Origin: Paludisphaera rhizosphaerae
Lineage (GTDB): Bacteria > Planctomycetota > Planctomycetia > Isosphaerales > Isosphaeraceae
Assembly (NCBI RefSeq): GCF_011065895.1
Contig: NZ_JAALCR010000020.1
Span: forward strand, 82,031-146,030
Direction of reading: 5' to 3'
Length of the DNA stretch: 64,000 bases
In this document: one piece after another, positions 18,057-27,491 of the stretch
How positions within the stretch are numbered: the first letter of the stretch is position 1
Layout of the letters: each line of letters opens with the position of its first letter
Notes under the pieces: model-generated
Told to the model about the DNA's origin: nothing
Seen by the model: only the letters and a program-made list of their open reading frames with translations
The model's database searches: none
Position numbers and translations under genes: made by a program

Positions 18057-18381
18057 ACGACTGCCAGCTGGAAGCCGGTGGGTTCGACTGTCGGCCGCAA
18101 ACCCGATTGAAGGAAGTTTCGACGAAAACGGAATGGCTCCCGATGCTTCTTGAGATCGCCTTGCTTGCCTAACTCTCACCCAGTGACGAACGGTCCAACA
18201 TCCTAGAAGCTTTCGCCCGGACGGCGTGGGTCAGAGATCCCAGACCTCAAACAATTAGGCCGTGTGGGCCCAAGTTGGCCTGGGTGGAGTGTTGACGCCC
18301 GACTGTTGGGGTCTCTCGCCAGATCGTGGACATGTCGCCTCTCCTCTTTCTCAGCCCTCGTAGCGCTCAAACGGACAGGAC
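18057..18381 (+). other. Intergenic gap inside the polysaccharide locus
   Basis: About 325 bp without a convincing gene. Short open frames here lack family features. The gap breaks an otherwise tightly packed operon, so the polymerase-like gene that follows may have its own promoter, but I see no clear -35/-10 pair or terminator. Confidence 0.5.
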
Positions 18382-19764
18382 ATGGCAGTGAAGTCAATGA
18401 TTTCCACACGGCACACGGGAGACACTCAGCCAGAGTCGGACAAGTCGGTGGCAATGGCAAGAGCAGCAACCTCGGCCAGTGGGAGAGACTCGAATCGATC
18501 TGGGTTGGAAGGCGATCGAATCGAGCAGCGATCTGGGATTCGCGCGGTGGGCGGCTTCACCCCACCTTACGCTTCGATAAACGAGACGGAACGCGTGGTC
18601 TCGTTTTGCCGACTCCAGTTCTTCTCGTTGATTTATCTGCAAAAGTTTGCGATCCCGGCTGGATCGATGTCGATCAGCATTCCCATGCTCATCATGATGG
18701 CCGGCTTAGGACGCCTCGTGATTCAAGGCGGCGCTTGCATCGAGATGCGTCGCGGTATCGCCTTCGCTGCATTCGTTTCCGCCTGTCTGACGTCTCAGAT
18801 GTTCGTCACAGATTCATCGTGGTTGAGTATGATTTTCGTGGTGGTGCTTAATGCGTGGCTTCTGCTTGTGCGTGATATAGATTCGCGAGCTCTAGAAAGA
18901 ATCGCGACTTGCTTTGTTCGATTCATGTATTTGCCCGGAGGCATCGTCTTTCTGCAGCATCTTTGTTATGTGACGCCGCTCGGCGATATCTTCAGCATGG
19001 ATAGGATCGTTCCATCGCAGTTCTTGCTAAAAGGGTTTGTCTATACGGCTGAATACGGTTGGAAGTCTGGAATAATGCGGCCGAACGGGTTCTTTTTTCT
19101 AGAACCTTCATTCGTGTCAATGTATCTCGCGGCCGCTGCGATCACAGCGCTCCGGGTCCATGGAGATCGCCTCCGGGCGGCCTTCTTCGCAGCGGCTTGC
19201 ATTGGGTCCACAGGAGCCACAGGAATGCTCATGCTCGCCGTCGGTTTTCTTGCCGTTCTGGTCAGGCGGCGTTTGAAGACAATCGCCGCGATATCCGCCG
19301 CCGCGACGATCGCTGTAGTCGTCGCCTTTGCCTCTGGCCTTGGCAGCCAAATGTCACATCGGTTCGAGGAGCTTTCCACTGAGAAGTCGAGCGGACATGG
19401 CCGTCTGATGATGCCTGTTACGACTTTGATTGAAATATTGATATCGGGAAAAAACGTTTGCCATGGGCTTGGGGCGGGCACGATTACCGATGACACGGGA
19501 GGGTCTGCATGGCCAATATTAAAGGTCGTCTACGAGTATGGTGTTTTGGCGGGTATTGGTTATGCAGCTTTGATCGCGTTGAGTTTATACCGCAGCCCAA
19601 TTCCAGAGCTGACGCTCGCTCTGTTCGTCGTTTTTCAATTCACCGGTGGATACCTGGTTCAGCCTATGCTCATCGGACTCTTAGTGTTGCTGTGCACGGG
19701 ATTTCGTTGCACCGCCGCCCCTCAGGGCGATCGCGGCATGACGTTCAGGGCCGCCGCACTATAG
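18382..19764 (+). CDS. Wzy / O-antigen ligase-like membrane protein
   Basis: A 460-aa protein with about ten hydrophobic segments after a polar N-terminus of some 75 residues. One large periplasmic stretch contains GWKSGIMRPNGFFFLEPSFVSMYLAAA; a PNG-F-EPS-type motif is common in O-antigen polymerases and ligases. HGLGAGTITDDTGGSAWPI lies in a late loop. The long polar N-terminus may mean the true start is further in. It probably polymerises repeat units delivered by the flippase (13343-14776). Codon use looks somewhat more relaxed than in neighbouring genes. Confidence 0.75.
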   Translation: MAVKSMISTRHTGDTQPESDKSVAMARAATSASGRDSNRSGLEGDRIEQRSGIRAVGGFTPPYASINETERVVSFCRLQFFSLIYLQKFAIPAGSMSISIPMLIMMAGLGRLVIQGGACIEMRRGIAFAAFVSACLTSQMFVTDSSWLSMIFVVVLNAWLLLVRDIDSRALERIATCFVRFMYLPGGIVFLQHLCYVTPLGDIFSMDRIVPSQFLLKGFVYTAEYGWKSGIMRPNGFFFLEPSFVSMYLAAAAITALRVHGDRLRAAFFAAACIGSTGATGMLMLAVGFLAVLVRRRLKTIAAISAAATIAVVVAFASGLGSQMSHRFEELSTEKSSGHGRLMMPVTTLIEILISGKNVCHGLGAGTITDDTGGSAWPILKVVYEYGVLAGIGYAALIALSLYRSPIPELTLALFVVFQFTGGYLVQPMLIGLLVLLCTGFRCTAAPQGDRGMTFRAAAL

Positions 19765-19825
19765 GTGTGGGATGGAGTGCCGCCAGACGCAGTTGGCCGA
19801 ACGGACACATCGTTTCCAATAGGGC

Positions 19826-22800
19826 TCAGTATCCTGAGGCGGTCGTGGAACTGCCTGGAGCGGAGTCGAAGAAGAGTCCCTGGACGACGGCGTTGGCGGC
19901 GCCGAGGCGGACGACGCGGAACAGGACGTGGCCGCTGACGTTCCACTGGAGGTAGAGGCCGTCGTGGAACGACGAGACGGTCCGGCTGTCGAGGAGGGCG
20001 CCGGTGGCGGCGTCCAGGACGTCGATTCGCTGCGAGCGTATGGAGCTGTCCCAGTCGGCCATGTAGAGGCTGACGCGGTGGGTCTGTCCGTCGGTCAGGT
20101 CGACGTCGATCGTGAAGTCGGAGCCGGAGTACCAGGCGGCGGCGACGCCGTCTGAGCCGTCGGCCTTCTGCAGGGCCCGCGGGTCGGAGGTGCTGGAGGC
20201 CCAGGTGTAGTCCGACTGGCCGGACATGGAGACGGCGGCGTATGAGGGGAGGGACGGCGAGGTGCCGGCGACGTCGTAGCCGTCGGCCCCGTAGGCCCCG
20301 ATCCAGCCGCCTTGCGTGATCGCGTCGCTCCCTGCGTAAGTCGCCGACGCAGGAGCGGAGTCGAAGAAGAGTCCCTGGACGACGGCGTTGGCGGCGCCGA
20401 GGCGGACGACGCGGAACAGGACGTGGCCGCTGACGTTCCACTGGAGGTAGAGGCCGTCGTGGAACGACGAGACGGTCCGGCTGTCGAGGAGGGCGCCGGT
20501 GGCGGCGTCCAGGACGTCGATTCGCTGCGAGCGTATGGAGCTGTCCCAGTCGGCCATGTAGAGGCTGACGCGGTGGGTCTGTCCGTCGGTCAGGTCGACG
20601 TCGATCGTGAAGTCGGAGCCGGAGTACCAGGCGGCGGCGACGCCGTCTGAGCCGTCGGCCTTCTGCAGGGCCCGCGGGTCGGAGGTGCTGGAGGCCCAGG
20701 TGTAGTTCGACTGGCCGGACATGGAGACGGCGGCGTACGAGGGGAGGGACGGCGAGGTGCCGGCGACGTCGTAGCCGTCGGCCCCGTAGGCCCCGATCCA
20801 GCCGCCTTGCGTGATCGCGTCGCCCCCAGCGTAAGTCGCAGCCGGACTCCCGACCGCTGTGGGCGGGGCGACGACGGAGAAGGACGTCGACGCGGTGAGC
20901 GATCCCACCGAGGCGGTGACGATGACAGGGCCGACGACGGTCGCCGTGAATAAGCCGGAGGCGTCGACCGCACCCACGGAGGCCGTCCAGTCGAAGGCCG
21001 GCTGGGAGGTCATCCCAACGTCGAACTGGTCGAACGCAGTCGCCGTCAGTTGGGCGGTCTGCCCCTGGACCACCGGCCCGGGGATTGTGGCTACCACCAC
21101 CTTCGTCAGCACCTGCCCGACCGTCACGTCCAGCGCTTTGACGACGGTGCGGCCGCTCACGTCTTGGATGGTGAGAAGGAAGCGATAGTTTCCCGTCTGG
21201 TAGAAGGTGACGACGGAGTTCTTGGCTGCGTTAGTCCCGTTCGCGGAGAATGTCGGCTTCGGCGTCTCCTGGGCCGGGAGGGCCGTGATCGACCAGGTGT
21301 AGGTCAGGCTCGGTTCACCGTACGCGGAGCCCCCGAGAGTCGAGAGACTCGCGGTCTTCCCCGTGGCGGCCACGATCGCCGTGGGTGGAATCGCGATCGA
21401 CGGGCCGGTCGTTTCGATCGCGCCGAGGGTAGGCGCTGCGTTGATTGGATTGCCCCGGATGTCTTGGCCGCCGTTGTTCGCGATGGGCACGCCCGCCCCG
21501 ACGGCCGGAGACCCCGTCCCGGGTTGATAGAAGGAGCCGACGATGTCCAATCCGTCCCAACTCTGGCCCGGGAGAGCCAGGATCGGGTCAGCGAGAATCG
21601 AATTGCTCGCTCCGGGAGGGGCCGCCGTCCCAGTGAAGAGGTTGTGGTCGAAAAAGAAGGGGTTGGATTGTGCCCCTTGCGTGTTGATCTGACTTATCGT
21701 GCCGAATGGGCTAAGAAAAATGTTGTTGTAGAACTTGACGTTAAGGTCGACGGGCGAGCCCCACCACCACCACATCTGTATATTGAGCGCCTCGAATTCG
21801 TTGTAGAATGTATTGTTGTAAACAAGGAGATTCTTGCCCATGATGCGGAAGAGCCCTGCCCCTTCCGATGGACTCATGCCAATGCCGTCGTTCCGGCTGA
21901 TGTTGTATCGTACCACGCAGAGGTCGCCCGGCGCGCCCAGGAGAGAAGTGTAGGTCGTCTCCATGAAGCCGCCGGCGTTGTCGTGGGAATAGTTGTACTG
22001 GAAATAAAACGTGCCGGAGCAGCCGTTGTCGAGATCGAACGCCTGCGAATCGCCGTTCTTCGAAGCCGCGGTGTAGGCCACCTCGTTGTATTCGATGGTT
22101 CCGCCGTTGCACATGAGGAGGAATAGGCCTATGTAGATAACCTCGGGAGCTTCTCCCTCGGGGCCATTCGCTCCGACGTTGTAAATCGTGTTGCGGCCGA
22201 TGTAGGGGTTGACCGAGTAATCGACCTCGATGGCGCCGAAGGCGGACCGGTCGATGTAGTTTCCCGTGACCGAAACGCCCGTGCTGAGCGGACTCGTGGA
22301 ATTGTTCGCGCCCTGAACCCAGATGCCTTCGCCTCCGACGTCCGTGATCGTATTATCTGCAATCGTCACGTCGCTTATCGGTCCGGCCCAACCAAACACC
22401 CAGATGGCGCCGTTGGTTTGATTGGTGAAGCCCATCGTCCCCATCTGCGAGATGTCCAATCGCTCGAGGCGCACGCCACGCATCTCGGTCGCGCTTCCGT
22501 TGAGGATCTCCACGGCGCAGCCGCCCCCCCGAAACGCCAGATCCTGAAACGACCAGTACTGCATCATGCCGTTCCACTGATCGCTGCTGTAGAAGAGCGT
22601 GGCCTGGCGGTCGACTCCTAGAAACAGAGGTTTCGCGCCATCGCCGTACATGCCGACCGTGATCCAGGCGTCGCTGGTTCCCGTACCTCGGGGCTTCAAC
22701 TGGCCGGACCAGGCCTCTCCCGCCTTGAAGAGGACCGTATCGCCCGCGTGGAATGTCGTCGCGTTGAACTTGTCGAGAGACTTCCAGGGGGCCGTCGTCC

Positions 22801-22954
22801 CGTTATTTCGATCGTTCCCCGCCACCGAATCGAAGTAGTAAGTCGTGAGCAATCGGCGTTCCTCAAGAGCCTCGACCAAACCGACGCCCGGCGAGACCCG
22901 ACGAGTTCGCGAGATTCGAGGTCGCAGCAAGCGGATGCGATGCCCAAACAGCAT
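19826..22954 (-). CDS. Secreted right-handed beta-helix protein with LEPR-XLL-like motif and tandem C-terminal domains
   Basis: A 1042-aa protein from ATG 22954; an upstream ATG at 23020 is open but gives an unlikely leader. VEALEERRLLTT near residue 27 resembles the LEPR-XLL motif of planctomycete surface proteins. YYFDSVAGNDRNNGTT then begins a parallel beta-helix (about 40-510) with repeated turns such as NNTFYN and NNIF, a fold typical of polysaccharide lyases and hydrolases. PKD-like and BIG2-like modules follow (about 515-700). Two almost identical 165-residue domains (WIGAYGADGYDVAG start) end the protein. It is convergent with the polysaccharide locus and may bind or cut that polymer. 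Confidence 0.85.
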   Translation of the reverse strand: MLFGHRIRLLRPRISRTRRVSPGVGLVEALEERRLLTTYYFDSVAGNDRNNGTTAPWKSLDKFNATTFHAGDTVLFKAGEAWSGQLKPRGTGTSDAWITVGMYGDGAKPLFLGVDRQATLFYSSDQWNGMMQYWSFQDLAFRGGGCAVEILNGSATEMRGVRLERLDISQMGTMGFTNQTNGAIWVFGWAGPISDVTIADNTITDVGGEGIWVQGANNSTSPLSTGVSVTGNYIDRSAFGAIEVDYSVNPYIGRNTIYNVGANGPEGEAPEVIYIGLFLLMCNGGTIEYNEVAYTAASKNGDSQAFDLDNGCSGTFYFQYNYSHDNAGGFMETTYTSLLGAPGDLCVVRYNISRNDGIGMSPSEGAGLFRIMGKNLLVYNNTFYNEFEALNIQMWWWWGSPVDLNVKFYNNIFLSPFGTISQINTQGAQSNPFFFDHNLFTGTAAPPGASNSILADPILALPGQSWDGLDIVGSFYQPGTGSPAVGAGVPIANNGGQDIRGNPINAAPTLGAIETTGPSIAIPPTAIVAATGKTASLSTLGGSAYGEPSLTYTWSITALPAQETPKPTFSANGTNAAKNSVVTFYQTGNYRFLLTIQDVSGRTVVKALDVTVGQVLTKVVVATIPGPVVQGQTAQLTATAFDQFDVGMTSQPAFDWTASVGAVDASGLFTATVVGPVIVTASVGSLTASTSFSVVAPPTAVGSPAATYAGGDAITQGGWIGAYGADGYDVAGTSPSLPSYAAVSMSGQSNYTWASSTSDPRALQKADGSDGVAAAWYSGSDFTIDVDLTDGQTHRVSLYMADWDSSIRSQRIDVLDAATGALLDSRTVSSFHDGLYLQWNVSGHVLFRVVRLGAANAVVQGLFFDSAPASATYAGSDAITQGGWIGAYGADGYDVAGTSPSLPSYAAVSMSGQSDYTWASSTSDPRALQKADGSDGVAAAWYSGSDFTIDVDLTDGQTHRVSLYMADWDSSIRSQRIDVLDAATGALLDSRTVSSFHDGLYLQWNVSGHVLFRVVRLGAANAVVQGLFFDSAPGSSTTASGY
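19858..20847. repeat. Two-copy 495-bp in-frame tandem repeat
   Basis: Unit 1 is about 19858-20352 and unit 2 about 20353-20847, offset 495 bp (165 codons) inside the beta-helix gene. By eye they differ at only a handful of bases; for example one codon gives SNYTW in one copy and SDYTW in the other. The unit encodes a whole domain beginning ATYAG and ending FFDSAP. The near identity indicates a recent duplication or gene conversion. Confidence 0.92.
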
Positions 22955-23653
22955 GGTGACGCCCTCGTGGATTGTTGGAGTCTCTGTCGATGCGGCGAGC
23001 GCGTGCAGCGATACAAGCATCCGAAATCGGGTGCGTCCACTGATGCCACTGACGGCTTTGATTTGGTGTGGCGTCGAGATTAAGCGGTAGCAGGGTGATT
23101 ACTCAAGGATATCCTGATTTTTCACAACTTGGATATGTGCGCAAGGCCGCGCGGCTAGCAATTGCTGCATCACAGCAGTCTTGGCGAGGTCCTAAGGGGT
23201 CGAAATTAATGAGTAATTGAATAGCGCCGAGCAGTGCTCAGTGAAGCAATCGTCGGTGTCAGGCAGGCATGCGTGTGGGGTGGTTCAAGAGCTGGCTATG
23301 CTCTGGCGCAAGCCTTGTCCCTCTGCGGCAAAGCCGTTTGGTGCGTATTAATATGGACTCGGCGCTCGATCTGATCCCAAGTGGTTTTGTGTGTAGTGAT
23401 TGGTTTGTGTTGCCGGTATTCAGTTGCCATTGAAGCCGAATTGAGTCATCTGGCCTTGGAAACTTAGGACGTGATTTGCGAGTTGGCCAGGCTGTCGTCA
23501 AAGGTTGTGTGCGTGAGTTGTGTGCGGGATTTGATTCAGGCGGCGTTCTGGACCTCGACATCGTCGAAGAACTCGACGCCCGTGGTAGGGCGATTCCACG
23601 GTTAGGGTTCAGCAAAACAACATGTTGTGACACGTTCTGGTCTTTCGTGAGCA
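22955..23653. other. Intergenic region upstream of the beta-helix gene
   Basis: No supported gene. The stretch 23090-23480 is AT-richer than average, and the short open frames on both strands have no recognisable protein character. It is upstream of the minus-strand beta-helix gene, so its promoter should lie near 22960-23150, but I cannot point to a box. Confidence 0.45.
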
Positions 23654-23890
23654 TCAAGCGGCGAGCCGCCGCAGCCTGTCGGCGGCGGCTCGATTTTCTA
23701 CTCCGGATGGGCCGGTCCGCATAAAGGCGGGGATTTCCCCGGACAGGATTTCGGGGCGCCAGGCCCGGCGTTTGTCGGTGTGGCGCCGCAGGTCGGCTTG
23801 TCCCGCGGCGACTTGGTGCGGTTCGCGATCGGTCAACGATCCTGGCTTTGGAACCTCGCGTGGACCGACCTGATTGGGGAGATCATCGCG
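23654..23890 (-). pseudogene. Possible C-terminal fragment of an unrecognised gene
   Basis: On the minus strand the last about 75 codons before the stop at 23654 read like real protein (TDREPHQVAAGQADLRRHT, then KRRAWRPEILSGEIPAFM, ending DRLRRLAA). Codons upstream of about 23890 lose that character and run antisense to the next gene. I know no family for it. It could be the tail of an inactivated mobile-element or host gene; it is equally possible that the high G+C content gives a false impression. Confidence 0.3.
23662..23692 (+). terminator. GC-rich hairpin followed by short T run
   Basis: CGAGCCGCCGC at 23662-23672 pairs perfectly with GCGGCGGCTCG at 23682-23692 around a 9-base loop, and ATTTTCT follows. 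It looks like an intrinsic terminator reading rightward, but no clear plus-strand gene precedes it. Part of it also encodes the AAADRLRRLAA-like tail of the possible minus-strand fragment, so the palindrome may be incidental. Confidence 0.35.
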
Positions 23891-24125
23891 AATCCGTCGA
23901 AGTCGGGGTAAACTAGCGTCGTTGGGACATCCGCACTGGATTCCCTGAAGGCCGTCGGATTCACTGGAGTCGTGAAGCGGAATCCGGCGCTCGGCGACCA
24001 AGGATTTGGGCCTACTTCCCTCCAGGGGCCGTCCCGGGGTTCTTGGCCTGTCTCCTTGGCTCGTGTGTGCATGGTTTCCCGAGTCCGATACCTCTCTCCT
24101 CAATCCCACCAGGAACCAGGCCTCG

Positions 24126-25988
24126 ATGCTCAGCGCTGCCCTGATCCTGCTCGCCGCGTCCAACCTCGCGACGGTGGATGAGCCTGTTGATTTCGCCCAC
24201 GAGGTCCTCCCCCTGCTGCGTGAGCGTTGCGCCTCGTGCCATGCCAATGGCAAGGCCAAGGGCGACCTCTCGATGGATACGCGGGAGACCCTGATCAAGT
24301 CGAAGGTCGTCGTGCCGGGCAAGAGCGGCGAGAGCGAACTCATGAGCCGGGTTCTGGAGAAGGACCCCGAGTTGAGGATGCCTCCCAAGGGGCCGCCCCT
24401 CTCGGAAAAGCAAACGGCGACCCTGCGTCGCTGGATCGACGGCGGCCTGGTCTGGCAGGAGGGCTTCTCGTTCGCCAAGTCCGGCGCTGGCCTGCCGATC
24501 AAGCCTCGGAAGCCGGAACTGCCGCCGGCGGTCAACGGCCGGACCAATCCGATCGACCGTATCGTCGACGCTTACTTCGCTGGTCGCAAGGTCTCCCCGC
24601 CCACCGCGCTGGACGATGCGGCCTTCGCCCGTCGGGTGTGGCTCGACCTCGTCGGCCTGACGCCGACTCCGGCGGAACTCGACGCCTTCCTCGTGGGAGC
24701 GTCGCCCAACGCTCGCGAGCGGCTCGTCCGGGATCTCCTCGACGACGGCCAGAAGTACGCCGAGCACTGGCTGACCTTCTGGAACGACCTGCTCCGCAAC
24801 GACTACGAGGGGACCGGCTACATCGACGGCGGTCGCAAGGCGATCACCGCCTGGCTCTATCGCTCGCTCCGAGAGAACAAGCCCTACGACAAATTCGTCC
24901 ACGAACTCATCAGCCCCACTCCCGACTCCGAGGGGTTCATCAAGGGGATCAAGTGGCGCGGGGTTGTGAATGCCAGCCAGGTGCCGGAACTCCAGTTCGC
25001 CCAGAACGTCGGCCAGGTTTTCCTCGGCCTGAACCTCAAGTGCGCCTCTTGCCACGACAGCTTCATCGACTCCTGGAAGCTGGAAGACACCTACGGGCTG
25101 GCGGCCGTCATCGCGGATTCGCCGCTGGACGTCTATCGCTGCGACAAGCCGACGGGGGTCAAATCCCAGGTCAAGTTCCTGTTCCCCGACCTGGGCTCGA
25201 TCGATCCCGCGCAACCTCGGAACGAGCGTTTACGGCGGCTCGCCGACCTGCTGATCACTCCCGAAGACGGCCTGTTCGCGAGGACGATCGTCAACCGCCT
25301 GTGGCACCGGCTGATGGGGAGGGGGATCGTCCACCCGGTCGACGTGATGGGGAACAAACCCTGGAGCGCCGACCTGATCGACTTCCTCGCCTCCGACCTC
25401 GTCGAGCACGACTACGACCTGAAGCGGACCCTCGAACTGATCGCGACATCGCACATCTACGCCTCGAAGTGCGTAGAAGAGGTTGCGGAGGAATCGGGGT
25501 CTTCCTACGTCTTCCGGGGGCCGACGGCTCGCCGGATGACCGCGGAGCAATTCATCGACGCGATCTGGCGGATCACCGACACCGCCCCGCCGAAGATGAC
25601 CGCCAAGGTGGAGCGAGGCTTCGAGCCCATCCGCGCCGCGCTGGTGGTCTCGGACCCGCTGATGCGGTCGCTGGGCCGCCCCAACCGCGAACAGGTGGTC
25701 TCCACCCGTCCCGAGGATCTCAGCACCTTGCAGGCGCTCGACCTGACCAACGGCCAGACGTTCGCCGACCTGCTGACCCGGGGGGCACGGTCGATCCGAG
25801 CGACCGGGGCGTTCCCCGACGCCGACTCACTCGTTGACTGGCTCTACCGCGCTGCGCTGAGCCGACGACCGACCGACATCGAACGCACCGAGGCGCGGGC
25901 GATCCTCGGGACGGAAATGACGGACGAGGGGCTCGCCGACCTGCTGTGGACCCTCTTCATGCTGCCCGAGTTTCAGTTGATCCGGTGA
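24126..25988 (+). CDS. DUF1549/DUF1553 protein with planctomycete cytochrome c domain
   Basis: A 620-aa exported protein: signal peptide MLSAALILLAASNLATV, then a PSC1-type cytochrome c domain with heme motif CASCH (EVLPLLRERCASCHANGKAKGDL). DUF1549 follows, starting IDRIVDAYF and containing a second CASCH (LNLKCASCHDSF). DUF1553 runs from FARTIVNRLWHRLMGRGIV to the end. These proteins are abundant in planctomycetes and nearly always paired with DUF1501 proteins, as here (next gene, 23-bp gap). Their function is unproven; a periplasmic redox or polymer-processing role is usually supposed. ATG 24126 fits the signal peptide; the frame is open further upstream. Confidence 0.92.
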   Translation: MLSAALILLAASNLATVDEPVDFAHEVLPLLRERCASCHANGKAKGDLSMDTRETLIKSKVVVPGKSGESELMSRVLEKDPELRMPPKGPPLSEKQTATLRRWIDGGLVWQEGFSFAKSGAGLPIKPRKPELPPAVNGRTNPIDRIVDAYFAGRKVSPPTALDDAAFARRVWLDLVGLTPTPAELDAFLVGASPNARERLVRDLLDDGQKYAEHWLTFWNDLLRNDYEGTGYIDGGRKAITAWLYRSLRENKPYDKFVHELISPTPDSEGFIKGIKWRGVVNASQVPELQFAQNVGQVFLGLNLKCASCHDSFIDSWKLEDTYGLAAVIADSPLDVYRCDKPTGVKSQVKFLFPDLGSIDPAQPRNERLRRLADLLITPEDGLFARTIVNRLWHRLMGRGIVHPVDVMGNKPWSADLIDFLASDLVEHDYDLKRTLELIATSHIYASKCVEEVAEESGSSYVFRGPTARRMTAEQFIDAIWRITDTAPPKMTAKVERGFEPIRAALVVSDPLMRSLGRPNREQVVSTRPEDLSTLQALDLTNGQTFADLLTRGARSIRATGAFPDADSLVDWLYRAALSRRPTDIERTEARAILGTEMTDEGLADLLWTLFMLPEFQLIR

Positions 25989-26011
25989 GCCGACGAGCCA
26001 GGAGTTCTCTC

Positions 26012-27478
26012 ATGACCCGACGCGACGACTCTCTCCGCGCGATCCACTCGGATCTCGACCGCCGCAGCTTCATGGCGAGCATGGCCGCCGCCTCGCTCGC
26101 CGCGATGGCCGCCGGCGAGCCCCGGCTGGTCCGGGCCGACGAAGCCGGCGAGCCGATCAAGCATCCCGAGCCGACCGCCGACTGCTGCATCCTCCTCTGG
26201 ATGGGGGGCGGGATGGCGGCTCCCGAGACCTTCGACCCCAAGCGGTACGCCCCCTTCGAGGTTGGGCTGGCGTCCGACAAGATCCTCAGCACCTTCCCGG
26301 CGATCGACACGAGCCTTGACGGCGTCCAGATCTCGCAAGGGCTGGAGCATGTCGCCCAGGTGATGGACCGCGCGACCCTGATCCGGTCGCACGTTCAGCC
26401 CGACCTCGGCAACATCCTCCACTCCCGTCACCAATATCACTGGCACACGGGATACGTCCCGCCGCAGACGGTGGCCGCGCCTCACATCGGGGCGTGGATG
26501 GCCAGGGTGCTCGGTCCTCGCAATCCAGCGATCCCGGCGTTCATCGACGTCGGCCAGCGTCTGGAGGGGAATGGGGAGAAGGAAGAGCTAAAGGCCTTCC
26601 ACACCGCCGGTTTCCTTGGCACGGAGTACGGCCCGTTCTTGCTCCCCCATCCTGACCAGGCCGTCGAGTCCGTCCGTCCCCCCAAGGGGATGGACGCCGA
26701 GCGGTTCTCGTCCCGCTACCGCCGCTTTCGCGAACTGGTCAAGCAGAGCCCGATGGGGAGCGCCGGATCGGAGTATCAGCAGGAATCGATGCTCCGCGCC
26801 ATCGAGAACGCTGACCGCCTGCTCAACTCGCCCGACCGCCGGGCCTTCGACCTGGCGCTCGAGCCCAAGGACTCGTACGATCGGTACAACACGGGGCGGT
26901 TCGGCCTGGGCTGCCTGCTGGCCCGTCGGCTCGCCGAGGCTGGCGCCCGGTTCATCGAGGTGACAACCGAGTACGTCCCGTTCCTGCACTGGGACACTCA
27001 TGAGAACGGCCACGCGACCTATGCTCGGCTGAAGTCGGAGATCGACCGGCCGATCGCCCAACTCGTCCTGGACCTGGAGGCGCGCGGCCTGCTTGACCGC
27101 ACGCTGATCGTCCTCGCCAGCGAGTTCAGCCGCGACATGATGATCGAGGGCGTCCCCGGCAGCACGGCCAGGGACCAGTCGCGGGCCAAGGCCGAGGTGA
27201 TGGAGAAGCCGATCCACTACGGCCTCCACCGGCATTTCACCGGCGGAAGCTCCGTGGTCCTCTTCGGCGGCGGCATGAAGCGAGGGTACGTCCACGGGGC
27301 CACCGCCCCTGAGCGTCCCTGCTTCGCGTTCAAGGATCCCGTGACGGTCACCGACCTCCACGCCACGATCCTGACCGCCATGGGGATCTCCCCCAAGACG
27401 GCCTTCGACATCGAGAAGCGGCCCTTCTACGCCACCGAGGACGGCAAGGGCAAGGCGGTCCGCGACCTCTTCGCCTGA
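26012..27478 (+). CDS. DUF1501 family exported protein
   Basis: A 488-aa protein with a Tat-type leader (DRRSFMASMAAASLAAMAAG, preceded by MTRRDDS). The DUF1501 core, related to sulfatase/alkaline phosphatase folds, shows CCILLWMGGGMAAPETFDPK near residue 60, DTSLDGVQISQGLEHVA, RSHVQPDLGNILHSRHQYHW, and late blocks LDRTLIVLASEFSR and TVTDLHATILTAMG. It forms an operon with the DUF1549/DUF1553 gene before it. Its substrate is unknown. Confidence 0.92.
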   Translation: MTRRDDSLRAIHSDLDRRSFMASMAAASLAAMAAGEPRLVRADEAGEPIKHPEPTADCCILLWMGGGMAAPETFDPKRYAPFEVGLASDKILSTFPAIDTSLDGVQISQGLEHVAQVMDRATLIRSHVQPDLGNILHSRHQYHWHTGYVPPQTVAAPHIGAWMARVLGPRNPAIPAFIDVGQRLEGNGEKEELKAFHTAGFLGTEYGPFLLPHPDQAVESVRPPKGMDAERFSSRYRRFRELVKQSPMGSAGSEYQQESMLRAIENADRLLNSPDRRAFDLALEPKDSYDRYNTGRFGLGCLLARRLAEAGARFIEVTTEYVPFLHWDTHENGHATYARLKSEIDRPIAQLVLDLEARGLLDRTLIVLASEFSRDMMIEGVPGSTARDQSRAKAEVMEKPIHYGLHRHFTGGSSVVLFGGGMKRGYVHGATAPERPCFAFKDPVTVTDLHATILTAMGISPKTAFDIEKRPFYATEDGKGKAVRDLFA

Positions 27479-27491
27479 CCGCCCCGCGTCG

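Noticed and set aside
24012..25837. 400-codon minus and 536-codon plus shadow frames in the DUF1549 region
   Set aside because: Only the plus frame starting at 24126 has a signal peptide, CxxCH motifs and DUF1549/DUF1553 blocks.
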